Shown here piece after piece: positions 7,957 through 15,844 of a stretch of 64,000 nucleotides of DNA. Within the stretch, counting starts at the first letter, position 1. Each line of letters starts with the position of its first letter. The DNA comes from Staphylococcus sp. NRL 16/872 (GTDB taxonomy: Bacteria > Bacillota > Bacilli > Staphylococcales > Staphylococcaceae): assembly GCF_022815905.2 (NCBI RefSeq), contig NZ_CP119327.1, positions 1,054,001 to 1,118,000 on the forward strand, in the 5' to 3' direction. The notes beneath the pieces are model-generated. The model was not told the origin of the DNA and searched no databases. It saw only the letters and a list, made by a program, of their open reading frames with translations. Position numbers and translations under genes: made by a program.

Positions 7957-8379
7957 ATGTGGGTATCGGTTGAACCTGAACTTACAAGTAGATTATACGA
8001 AACATTAAAAGCAGACCCTATCATTAACAAATTAGTTGGTGATAGGGTTTTTGATGTCGTTCAAGATGATGTGCGATACCCATATATTGTTGTGGGTGAG
8101 AGCAACGTCACTAATAACGAAAGTAGTGCAAATATGCGTGAAACGGTAGGTATCGTTTTTCACGTGTATTCACAATATCCAACACAGTACGAGGCCAAGC
8201 TATTAATTAGCGCTATTGGTTATGTACTGAACAAACCAATCGAGATAGATAATTATGAATTTAGACACAGTCGAATTGATAGCCAAGCAGTATTTCCAGA
8301 TGTAGATAGGTTTACTAAGCATGGCACAATTCGGCTTTTATTTAATTTCAGACATAAAACTAAGAGAGAGGAAGTGTAA
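7957..8379 (+). CDS. Tail terminator / DUF3168 protein
   Basis: A 140-aa protein of the DUF3168 (gp17-like) type, the ring protein that ends tail tube growth and contacts the head connector. Evidence is the DDVRYPYIVVGES motif, the pattern VGIVFHVYSQYPTQYEAK and position between gp10 and the major tail protein. ATG 7957 follows AAGGACGG. Confidence 0.75.
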   Translation: MWVSVEPELTSRLYETLKADPIINKLVGDRVFDVVQDDVRYPYIVVGESNVTNNESSANMRETVGIVFHVYSQYPTQYEAKLLISAIGYVLNKPIEIDNYEFRHSRIDSQAVFPDVDRFTKHGTIRLLFNFRHKTKREEV

Positions 8380-8381
8380 GC

Positions 8382-8909
8382 ATGGCTCAAAAGAATTACT
8401 TAGCAGTAGTTAGACCAGCTAAAGATAAATTAGATCCAACTGATGCTTTACTATTAGCCGACTTACAAGAAGGTGGACACACTATTGAGAATGACTTAGC
8501 TGAAATCATTCGTGGTGGTAAAACTGATTATGGCGTAAATGCAGTTTCTGAAGAGTTTAAACTTACTATCGGTAATATTCCTGGTGATAAAGGTATCGAA
8601 CAAGTTAAAACAGCAATTAAAAACGGCGAACAATTACGTGTATGGTTGTATGAACGCAATAAACGCGATGACGGTAAATATCATGGCGTGTTTGCTTATA
8701 CAGTGCCAGAAAGCTACGAAATGTCGTTCGACGATGAAGATAACAAAATTGAATTAACGTTAAAAGTTAAGTGGAACTCTGCAGAGGGAACTGAAGCTAA
8801 TCTACCACCAGAATGGTTTGAGGCAGCAGGCGCACCTACTGTTGAATACGAAAGTTTTGCGGAAAAAGTGGGTAGCTTTGAGGACCAAGCTAAAGCAACA
8901 GGTGCTTAA
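8382..8909 (+). CDS. Major tail tube protein
   Basis: A 175-aa tail tube protein. Residues such as DLAEIIRGGKTDYGVNAVSE and the ending of the tube domain VKWNSAEGTEANLPPEWF are typical of staphylococcal siphovirus major tail proteins. It starts 2 nt after the previous stop with a GAGGAAG ribosome site. A terminator directly downstream and its likely high demand fit a transcript rich in this gene. Confidence 0.82.
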   Translation: MAQKNYLAVVRPAKDKLDPTDALLLADLQEGGHTIENDLAEIIRGGKTDYGVNAVSEEFKLTIGNIPGDKGIEQVKTAIKNGEQLRVWLYERNKRDDGKYHGVFAYTVPESYEMSFDDEDNKIELTLKVKWNSAEGTEANLPPEWFEAAGAPTVEYESFAEKVGSFEDQAKATGA

Positions 8910-8914
8910 TAATT

Positions 8915-8941
8915 GGGGACAGATGTCCCCTTATTTTTTTA
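8915..8941 (+). terminator. Terminator after the major tail gene
   Basis: A perfect GGGGACA/TGTCCCC stem with a 2-nt GA spacer (in practice a tighter stem with a 4-nt loop) is followed by TTATTTTTTT. It may reduce read-through into the chaperone and tape measure genes, so that the tube protein is made in excess. Confidence 0.75.
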
Positions 8942-8968
8942 TATAAAATTTGAAATGAGGTATATATT

Positions 8969-9472
8969 TTGACTGAATTTAAACCAATTACAACACTTAC
9001 AATCAATGATAACGAAGTAAAAGCTAAAGCGTTATTTGCGTTTGACCTAAAAGCGAAGAAGTTTGCCGAAGATACAAAAGATAAGGATGGCAAAACTGTT
9101 ACTACACCTGGTTTTAATGTGATTTACAACGGTATTTTAGAACGTGACACTGTTGCTATTGCTAATTTTTGGGAATGTGCTACTGCATATTTAGGTAAAA
9201 ACGCACCTTCAAGAGATGAAATTGAATTGGCTTTAATTGAAATCATTGAAGAGAAAGAAGACACAATCGAATTATTACAAGGTGCCTTAGATGTATTGAA
9301 TAATAGCGGTTTTTTCAAGCAAAAATCTCGAGGGTTCTGGACGCAAATGAACAAAGCGCCACAAATGGCGAAGGGCGAGGACAAAGAAACAACGAAAGCC
9401 GGCATCGAGTTTATGAAAGAGAATTACAAAGAAATCATGAACGCGGAACCTTACTTAACTATTCAGAAATAA
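8969..9472 (+). CDS. Tail assembly chaperone (gpG-like)
   Basis: A 167-aa protein between tail tube and tape measure genes, the position of lambda gpG. The start is TTG at 8969 after GAGG, giving MTEFKPITTLTINDNEVKAK. The middle segment ELLQGALDVLNNSGFFKQKS is a recognisable staphylococcal phage chaperone motif. These proteins coat the tape measure while the tube polymerises and are absent from virions. The downstream ORF in the -1 frame is probably its frameshift extension. Confidence 0.8.
   Translation: MTEFKPITTLTINDNEVKAKALFAFDLKAKKFAEDTKDKDGKTVTTPGFNVIYNGILERDTVAIANFWECATAYLGKNAPSRDEIELALIEIIEEKEDTIELLQGALDVLNNSGFFKQKSRGFWTQMNKAPQMAKGEDKETTKAGIEFMKENYKEIMNAEPYLTIQK
9310..9316 (+). promoter_or_regulatory. 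Candidate -1 slippery heptamer T TTT TTC
   Basis: In the chaperone frame the codons are GGT TTT TTC, giving the canonical heptamer T TTT TTC. The -1 frame is closed just upstream (TAA TAG at 9301-9306) and then open from 9307 to 9810, so a slip here would create a gpGT fusion. The site is early relative to the gpG stop, so this assignment is tentative. Confidence 0.4.
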
Positions 9473-9519
9473 GACAATTAACGAGCAGGTACATAGGTTA
9501 TCTGTCTGAAAATGAGTTA

Positions 9520-9810
9520 ATGATGATGTCACCTAATGAATGGAAAGATTGGATAATTGGTGGCCAAGATAAGATTTTAGATCAGAAAGAATTAATGATA
9601 CAGGTCGCTCAAGCGAATGGACTTGTACAAGCTGGCAAGTCATTAAAACGTATGACTAGAGAAATTGAGCGTCAACGTTTTGAAATACGTAACCCTGGTA
9701 GTTATGAACGTATTAAACGTGCAGAACTTGAACATGAAAAACGTAGACGAGAGTTATTCAAATCAGGTACTAAGCGTTGGTTAGAACAACAAAAACAGAA
9801 AGGAGAGTGA
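9520..9810 (+). CDS. Tail assembly chaperone T-part (gpT-like)
   Basis: A 96-aa ORF from ATG 9520 in the -1 frame relative to the preceding chaperone gene. It is helical and very basic/charged (REIERQRFEIRNPGSYERIK), as in T-domains that bind the tape measure. There is no clear ribosome site before the ATG triplet 9520-9528, and the frame is open back to 9307. Production as a -1 frameshift fusion with the upstream chaperone is therefore more likely than independent initiation. It ends 4 nt before the tape measure start. Confidence 0.65.
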   Translation: MMMSPNEWKDWIIGGQDKILDQKELMIQVAQANGLVQAGKSLKRMTREIERQRFEIRNPGSYERIKRAELEHEKRRRELFKSGTKRWLEQQKQKGE

Positions 9811-9814
9811 ATAC

Positions 9815-12800
9815 GTGGAAAAGAACTTCATGGCTAAGATCATGGCTAATATACGCGACTTTCAAAGTAATGTAAGAAAAGCGCAAAGTTTAGCTAAAAC
9901 ATCTATTCCAGATGAAATTGAAACTGATGTGAAAGCTAATATTAGCCAATTCCAACGTAATCTCCAAAGAGCCAAAGCTATGGCGCAACGTTGGCGAGAG
10001 CATAAAGTGGATATAGACGGAGACACCAACCCTATTAAACGTGCGATATCTTTTGCTAAAGCAGAATTGCAACGTATTCGTGATAAACGAGTAGATATTA
10101 AAGGTGACAACGATAATTTAAAGCGTTCTGTGATTAGCGCTAAAGCAATGTTAGCGTTACTGCATGATAAAACAGTACACGTAAATTTTGACACTAGAGG
10201 AATGACTAGAACACAAGTGTTAACAAGAGCTTTAGGTCAATCTTTAGACGAATATGGCGATAAAATGGACGCTTTAGCTACTAAAATTAGAACGTTTGGT
10301 ACTATTTTTAGCCAACATGTTAAAGGTTTAATGATAGCAAGCATTCAAGGCTTGATACCAGTTATCGCAGGTTTAGTACCTGCAATTATGGCAGTATTGA
10401 ATGCGGTTGGTGTATTAGCAGGTGACGTAGTTGGTTTAGCCGGAGCGTTTGCTATTGCAGGAGCAGGTGCGTTCGGCTTTGGTGTAATGGCTGCAAGTGC
10501 TATAAAAATGCTTAATGATGGTACATTACAAGCAACAGCTGAAACTAGACGTTATCAATCTGCATTAGAACAAGTAAAATCAACGTGGGCAGGCATTATC
10601 AAACAAAACCAATCCCAAATATTTAATACGTTGGCTAATGGTTTAAATACTGTAAATGTGGCGCTACAACGCATGACACCATTCTTGAGTGGAGTTGCAG
10701 CAGGAATGGAAAAAGCGAGCGCTAGCGTGCTTAAATGGGCGCAAAATAGTCAAACTGCTTCTAAATTCTTTAATATGATGAACACAACAGGCGTTAAAAT
10801 ATTTAATACTTTATTAAGTGCTGCTGGTAGATTTGGCGACGGTTTAATCAATGTATTTACCCAATTAGCACCATTATTCTTATGGGTAGCACAAGGTTTA
10901 GATAGTCTAGGTAAAAAGTTTCAAAACTGGGCTAATAGCGTAGCTGGTCAAAATGCTATCAAAGCATTTATCGAGTATACAAAAACCAATCTACCTAAAA
11001 TAGGTCAGATATTTGGCAATGTGTTTGCCGGTATTGGTAATTTAATGGGCGCATTTGCACAAAATAGTGCCGGTATATTTGATTGGTTAGTTAAATTAAC
11101 TAGTCAATTTAGAACATGGTCCGAACAAGTCGGAAAATCAGAAGGCTTTAAGAAGTTTATTAGCTATGTGCAACAAAATGGACCAGTGATTATGCAATTA
11201 ATCGGCAATATTGTACGTGCTTTAGTAGCGTTTGGCGTTGCAATGGCGCCAATAGCAAGCGTTATCTTACGTGTTGTTACTGCTTTTGCAGGTTTTATTG
11301 CTAAATTGTTTGAAACACATCCGGCAGTCGCTAAAATCATGGGCGTACTTATGATTTTAAGTGGTATATTCTGGGCGTTAATGGCACCAGTGATAGCAAT
11401 TAGCACAGTACTATCCAATGTATTTGGTACTAGTTTAATTAAAGTTATCGGTAGTATATTACGTTTCGTTTCATCTAGTGGCATTTTAAGAGGTATTTTA
11501 ACTATGCTACAAGGTGCGTTTAGATTGTTAATGAGTCCGATTGCTAATATATCTAAACTACTACCTATTTTAGGTACTGCGTTTGAAGTGCTTACTGGTC
11601 CAATCGGTATTGTAATTGGGATAATCATGGCTTTAGTCGGCGTTATTATCTATTTGTGGAAAACGAACGAGAATTTCAGAAATATGATAACAAGCGCGTG
11701 GAATGGCATAGTTTCGGCGATTTCAGGTGCGATAAGCTCAATTGTTAACTGGTTTATGCAATTGTGGGCTTCAATCCAACAAACCTTGCAACCGATAATG
11801 CCATTACTTCAACAAGTTGGCCAAATTTTTATGCAAGTACTAGGCGGCTTAGTCATGGGCGCTATTCAATTATTGATAGGTGCGTTCCAATCTTTATGGC
11901 TAGCCGTATCAGTCGTATTTACTGCCATTGGTGGTATTATTTCGGCTGTCGTCCAATTAATCGTCGGTTTATTCACGGCATTTATCCAATTGCTAACTGG
12001 CGATTTTTCAGGTGCTTGGCTAACCTTACAAACTACGATTTCAAATGTGCTAAATACAATTTGGAATACGATACTCTCAATTTTTACTCAAATTTCTAAT
12101 TTTATTTTCACATCTCTAAACTCTATTTTAGGTACTAGTATTAGTAGTTGGGGTCAAATTTGGTCGTCCACAGTACAATTTGTCACTCAAATCTGGTCTA
12201 GTGTGTCACAATGGTTCGGCCAAATGGCACAGTCTGTTTGGAACAAAATGGTACAAGCGTATAACTATGTTGTATCTACAGGTGCGCAATGGGTGAGTTC
12301 TATCGGTTCAACTGTTTCTAATTTCTTCAGTCGAGTTGCAAATGGTTTTATGCGAGTTGTCAATTCTGTTTGGCAACATATGCAACAAGCGTACAGTAGG
12401 ATTGTTTCTGGTGGATCGCAATGGGTATCTTCAATTGTTAGTGCTATGTCTAGGTTTGTTCAAAGTGTGATAAGTGGTTTTATGAATGTTGTTAGCCAAG
12501 TGCAATCAGGAATGAGTAGAGCAGTTAATACAGTTAGAAACTTTGTAAGTCAATTTGTTTCTGCTGGACTGGATTTGATGCGCGGTTTAGTAAACGGCAT
12601 CAAAAAAGGCTTATCATGGGTGGTAAACGCAGCTAAGAACGTAGCACAAAGTGCCGTTAATGCCGCAAAAAGCGTCTTACACATACATTCCCCATCTCGT
12701 GTGTTTAGAGGAATTGGTGAATATATTTCACAAGGCTTAGGAATGGGTATCTTAGCAGACCAACACAAAGCGGTGAATGCAGTTCGTAGTGTAGCTAGTA

Positions 12801-13027
12801 ATTTAACTGACGCGTTTAAACCGGAATTATCTACAGACTTAACAGACGGTTTAGGTGGTTCATTGAATGGTAGCGTCGACGCTCACATGACTAAAGATGT
12901 GAGACACAGTATGCAAGAGAACAATCGTCCAATCGTAAACGTAACTGTTCGTAACGAGGGCGATGTAGATTACATTAAATCTTACATTGAAGAACAAAAC
13001 GGTAAAAACAGCAGTATGGGCTTGTAA
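9815..13027 (+). CDS. Tape measure protein
   Basis: A 1070-aa tail length ruler that also enters the host envelope during DNA injection. The N-terminal 130 residues are coiled and contain degenerate repeats (FQSNVRKAQSLAKT, FQRNLQRAKAMAQRW). Several long hydrophobic stretches lie at about 180-230, 460-530 and 590-640, and Trp-rich repeats (IWSSVSQWFGQMAQSVWN) at 750-900. The C-terminal part has HSPSRVFRGIGEYISQGLGM, common in TP901-type tape measures. The GTG start follows AAAGGAGAG. Confidence 0.92.
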   Translation: MEKNFMAKIMANIRDFQSNVRKAQSLAKTSIPDEIETDVKANISQFQRNLQRAKAMAQRWREHKVDIDGDTNPIKRAISFAKAELQRIRDKRVDIKGDNDNLKRSVISAKAMLALLHDKTVHVNFDTRGMTRTQVLTRALGQSLDEYGDKMDALATKIRTFGTIFSQHVKGLMIASIQGLIPVIAGLVPAIMAVLNAVGVLAGDVVGLAGAFAIAGAGAFGFGVMAASAIKMLNDGTLQATAETRRYQSALEQVKSTWAGIIKQNQSQIFNTLANGLNTVNVALQRMTPFLSGVAAGMEKASASVLKWAQNSQTASKFFNMMNTTGVKIFNTLLSAAGRFGDGLINVFTQLAPLFLWVAQGLDSLGKKFQNWANSVAGQNAIKAFIEYTKTNLPKIGQIFGNVFAGIGNLMGAFAQNSAGIFDWLVKLTSQFRTWSEQVGKSEGFKKFISYVQQNGPVIMQLIGNIVRALVAFGVAMAPIASVILRVVTAFAGFIAKLFETHPAVAKIMGVLMILSGIFWALMAPVIAISTVLSNVFGTSLIKVIGSILRFVSSSGILRGILTMLQGAFRLLMSPIANISKLLPILGTAFEVLTGPIGIVIGIIMALVGVIIYLWKTNENFRNMITSAWNGIVSAISGAISSIVNWFMQLWASIQQTLQPIMPLLQQVGQIFMQVLGGLVMGAIQLLIGAFQSLWLAVSVVFTAIGGIISAVVQLIVGLFTAFIQLLTGDFSGAWLTLQTTISNVLNTIWNTILSIFTQISNFIFTSLNSILGTSISSWGQIWSSTVQFVTQIWSSVSQWFGQMAQSVWNKMVQAYNYVVSTGAQWVSSIGSTVSNFFSRVANGFMRVVNSVWQHMQQAYSRIVSGGSQWVSSIVSAMSRFVQSVISGFMNVVSQVQSGMSRAVNTVRNFVSQFVSAGLDLMRGLVNGIKKGLSWVVNAAKNVAQSAVNAAKSVLHIHSPSRVFRGIGEYISQGLGMGILADQHKAVNAVRSVASNLTDAFKPELSTDLTDGLGGSLNGSVDAHMTKDVRHSMQENNRPIVNVTVRNEGDVDYIKSYIEEQNGKNSSMGL

Positions 13028-13040
13028 AGGAGTGTTATTA

Positions 13041-13982
13041 TTGATTGCTCACGACATAGAAATAATTAAAGATAATAAAAAGTATAAAGTCAGTAATAAC
13101 ACTTTTACTGGCTCAGTTTTAGAAGTAGTATCCTATGATGTCAAAGGCTCAGGATATGATCGTGAATACAGTACAGTTAATGGTGCGAAAGGAAGGTTTT
13201 TTAACTCTGTTTATGAAGAAAAGAAGATAGTTAGTCTTAGATTGAGATATCAAGTAGAAAAAATGGCTCAAGTAACACATCTTAAATCAAATTTACAAGC
13301 ATTATTACGTGGTCAATATTATTTACGTGAATTATCTACACCTGATGCATCTATTAAATATGAAGATATATTCAACACAAAACCTCAAGAGTTTGAACTA
13401 GATTATGTAGACGGTAGACAAATATTTGTTGGTCTAGTTAATGCAATTTCAATCGATACCACACAAACGGCTGGTGAGTTTGAACTTGAATTTGAAACTG
13501 TTGAATTGCCTTATTTCGAAAGTATTGCTTATAGCACTGATTTAGAGAGCGAAAGTGCAAGTATTGAAAAGTGGGCGATATCTGATGATTTACCTTTCAA
13601 TGTTAACGATAATAAACGTAAATACACATTCCACGATACAAAAATATGTAATGTTTACTATGCTGGTACTGTTGAAATTAACCAAATTAATCAAGATAGT
13701 ACGGTTGAAGTGACATTGGCAGAAAACGTATCTAAAGATGATAAAAACGGTGCTACTTTTTATATGGTTGAAAGTGGCGATGTTATTAACATCAAAGGTT
13801 TAGAGTTGAAATCAGGTGATACTATTAAGTTTGATGGTGTCCACACTTTCAGAAACGGCTTAAATATTGATGCTTATAATGTGAGCCGACGCAACCCTAC
13901 TTTAATACCTGGTTGGAACACGTTTAGAAGTACCAAGTTGATGCAAAAAGTCGTGTTCAAACACAAAGAATATTATATGTAG
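13041..13982 (+). CDS. Distal tail protein (Dit)
   Basis: A 313-aa Sipho_tail (Dit) protein that forms the hexameric hub at the tail tip connecting tube, tape measure and baseplate. The start is TTG 13041, 8 nt after AAGGAG (13027-13032); a longer in-frame reading into the tape measure gene is rejected. The N-terminal belt domain includes VLEVVSYDVKGSGYDREYST. The C-terminal galectin-like part holds NPTLIPGWNTFRS. It is followed by Tal, as in TP901-1 and phi11. Confidence 0.82.
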   Translation: MIAHDIEIIKDNKKYKVSNNTFTGSVLEVVSYDVKGSGYDREYSTVNGAKGRFFNSVYEEKKIVSLRLRYQVEKMAQVTHLKSNLQALLRGQYYLRELSTPDASIKYEDIFNTKPQEFELDYVDGRQIFVGLVNAISIDTTQTAGEFELEFETVELPYFESIAYSTDLESESASIEKWAISDDLPFNVNDNKRKYTFHDTKICNVYYAGTVEINQINQDSTVEVTLAENVSKDDKNGATFYMVESGDVINIKGLELKSGDTIKFDGVHTFRNGLNIDAYNVSRRNPTLIPGWNTFRSTKLMQKVVFKHKEYYM

Positions 13983-13992
13983 GGGTGACGAT

Positions 13993-15831
13993 ATGACGGT
14001 ATTATTAAAAACATTACAAGGTTACGGTCAAAATTTACCAGTTGAAACTGAACTGAACACTAAATTATCTGATACAGATAATGCGTTAACAATTGTAATT
14101 GACGAAAATAAAGGTACATTTGATGCTATCGGTGCAATTACAAAGATGTGGACGATAACAGGCGTTGCTGGTCCAGAAGATGAAAATGAGTATCGTATTG
14201 TAATGCTAGATAAAGAAACTCGAGGTCAAAAAAGTAGATTAACAATAAAAGCTAGACCAGTAGAAATCGACGACTTAAACAATAATCGTATTTACGAAGT
14301 TTATAATGGTAGTTTTACTGGCAAAGCATATTTCGATTTAGTTTTTAAAGGTACAGGTTACAAATACAAATTGCATGCTAAAGTATCATCTTCGAAATTT
14401 GAAAATCTTGGTAATTGCGACACAAACCTCGATTTATTTAAAAAAGGTTTGGAACGATATTCACTAGAGTATGAATATGATGCAAAAACTAAAACATTTC
14501 ACTTATACGATTATATCGAATATAAACCAGAATATTGGATAAAAGCAGGCGTAAATGCTAACAATATCAAAATACAAGAAGATGCTACTAAATGTTTTAC
14601 ATTTATAAAGGGCTTTGGTGGTTATACAGATCAACAAACTTATAATGAGGCAAGTTTGCAATTTGAATATACATCACCGTTAGCTGATGTTATTGGTAAA
14701 AGGCATGCGCCACCTGTTCAAGACGGAAGAATTACCAAAGAAGATACTTTAAAAAAGAGCATGGAAAAGGTTATCAACGATAGTATCAAAACATCAGTAA
14801 CACTCGACTTCGTGTTATTGAAAAAGTATTTTAAAAACGCCATACCTAGGGTCGGCGATGTTGTTAAAGTAATTGATGATTTAATGGGCTTGAACGTTGA
14901 TTTAAGAATTATCGAAATCACAACCAAGCGTGATATAAATGGAGATATCATAAAAATGGACTTGGTATTAGGTGAGTTTAGATTGCAAGATAGATATGTA
15001 AAAGCAGTTGGTAAAGCTGCTAAATATGTTACTAACTTAAAAACAAACAACCCTGCTAAAACACAACAAGAAATGCAATCACAGGCAAACGCCAACACAA
15101 AAACCACACAAGATTTATTGGGTAAAACAGATGATTTACAAGCAAAACTTGATAAAGCAAACGCTAAAAGCGTTACTACTTCAAACGGAACAATTGTACA
15201 TGATTTCTCAAGTAAATCTAGTATCAAAAAGGTTAAAACCATAGGTACAATTGGCGATAGTATTGCTAAAGGGTCATTAGCTAAAAACAATTTTACTCAA
15301 CAATTAGCTAAAAAGATTAAAGCAAAATATACTAATCTTGCTGAAAGTGGGACTACCATGAGTGATATTTACCAACAAGCTTCTAAAATTAAAGGCGATT
15401 TAATCATCATACAAGGTACTGATGGTGATTGGGTCAAAAACGTAGATATAGGCACTGATAAAACGGATATAAAAACGTTTTACGGTGCCTTTTATAGTGC
15501 GATTGAAGTCATCAAAAAGAATAACCCTAAAGCAAAATTATTGGTAATGACACCTGCAAGACAGTGCTATATGGAAGGTTCTAAGGTTAAACGCAAAGAT
15601 ACTGATAAGAACGATAAAGGTAAAACTTTGATTGATTACGTAAACGTACAAATAGATATTTGTAACGACTTGGATATACCTGTGTTTGATGCGTATCGAT
15701 ATGAAAGTTTCAAACCATACAGTCCAGCTTTTAGAAAATCTAGTATGCCAGACGGCCTTCATTTTAACGATAAAGGACACGAAGTCATCATGTATGAATT
15801 AATTAAAGATTATTATCAATTTTATGACTAA
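13993..15831 (+). CDS. Tail-associated protein Tal with SGNH hydrolase domain
   Basis: A 612-aa tail-tip protein. Residues 1-340 are the Prophage_tail (gp44/Tal) structural domain closing the tail tube. Residues 345-400 are a Lys/Gln-rich linker. From about 412 to the end is a GDSL/SGNH-type esterase: GTIGDSIAKGS (nucleophile Ser), the QGTDGDW block, and the C-terminal DGLHFNDKGHE carrying the Asp/His pair. Such domains are usual in staphylococcal phage Tal proteins and may de-esterify surface glycopolymers during adsorption. The oxyanion Asn of block III is not obvious. Confidence 0.85.
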   Translation: MTVLLKTLQGYGQNLPVETELNTKLSDTDNALTIVIDENKGTFDAIGAITKMWTITGVAGPEDENEYRIVMLDKETRGQKSRLTIKARPVEIDDLNNNRIYEVYNGSFTGKAYFDLVFKGTGYKYKLHAKVSSSKFENLGNCDTNLDLFKKGLERYSLEYEYDAKTKTFHLYDYIEYKPEYWIKAGVNANNIKIQEDATKCFTFIKGFGGYTDQQTYNEASLQFEYTSPLADVIGKRHAPPVQDGRITKEDTLKKSMEKVINDSIKTSVTLDFVLLKKYFKNAIPRVGDVVKVIDDLMGLNVDLRIIEITTKRDINGDIIKMDLVLGEFRLQDRYVKAVGKAAKYVTNLKTNNPAKTQQEMQSQANANTKTTQDLLGKTDDLQAKLDKANAKSVTTSNGTIVHDFSSKSSIKKVKTIGTIGDSIAKGSLAKNNFTQQLAKKIKAKYTNLAESGTTMSDIYQQASKIKGDLIIIQGTDGDWVKNVDIGTDKTDIKTFYGAFYSAIEVIKKNNPKAKLLVMTPARQCYMEGSKVKRKDTDKNDKGKTLIDYVNVQIDICNDLDIPVFDAYRYESFKPYSPAFRKSSMPDGLHFNDKGHEVIMYELIKDYYQFYD

Positions 15832-15844
15832 AAGGAGGCAAAAT

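Noticed and set aside
11164..11628. Long ORF on the - strand inside the tape measure gene (154 aa)
   Set aside because: It is a shadow of the hydrophobic tape measure region: no ribosome site, no recognisable domain, low-complexity Ile/Pro/Asn composition.
14718..15290. 190-aa ORF on the - strand inside tal
   Set aside because: Antisense to a well-supported gene, with composition typical of reverse-complemented Lys/Asp-rich coding sequence and no start signals.
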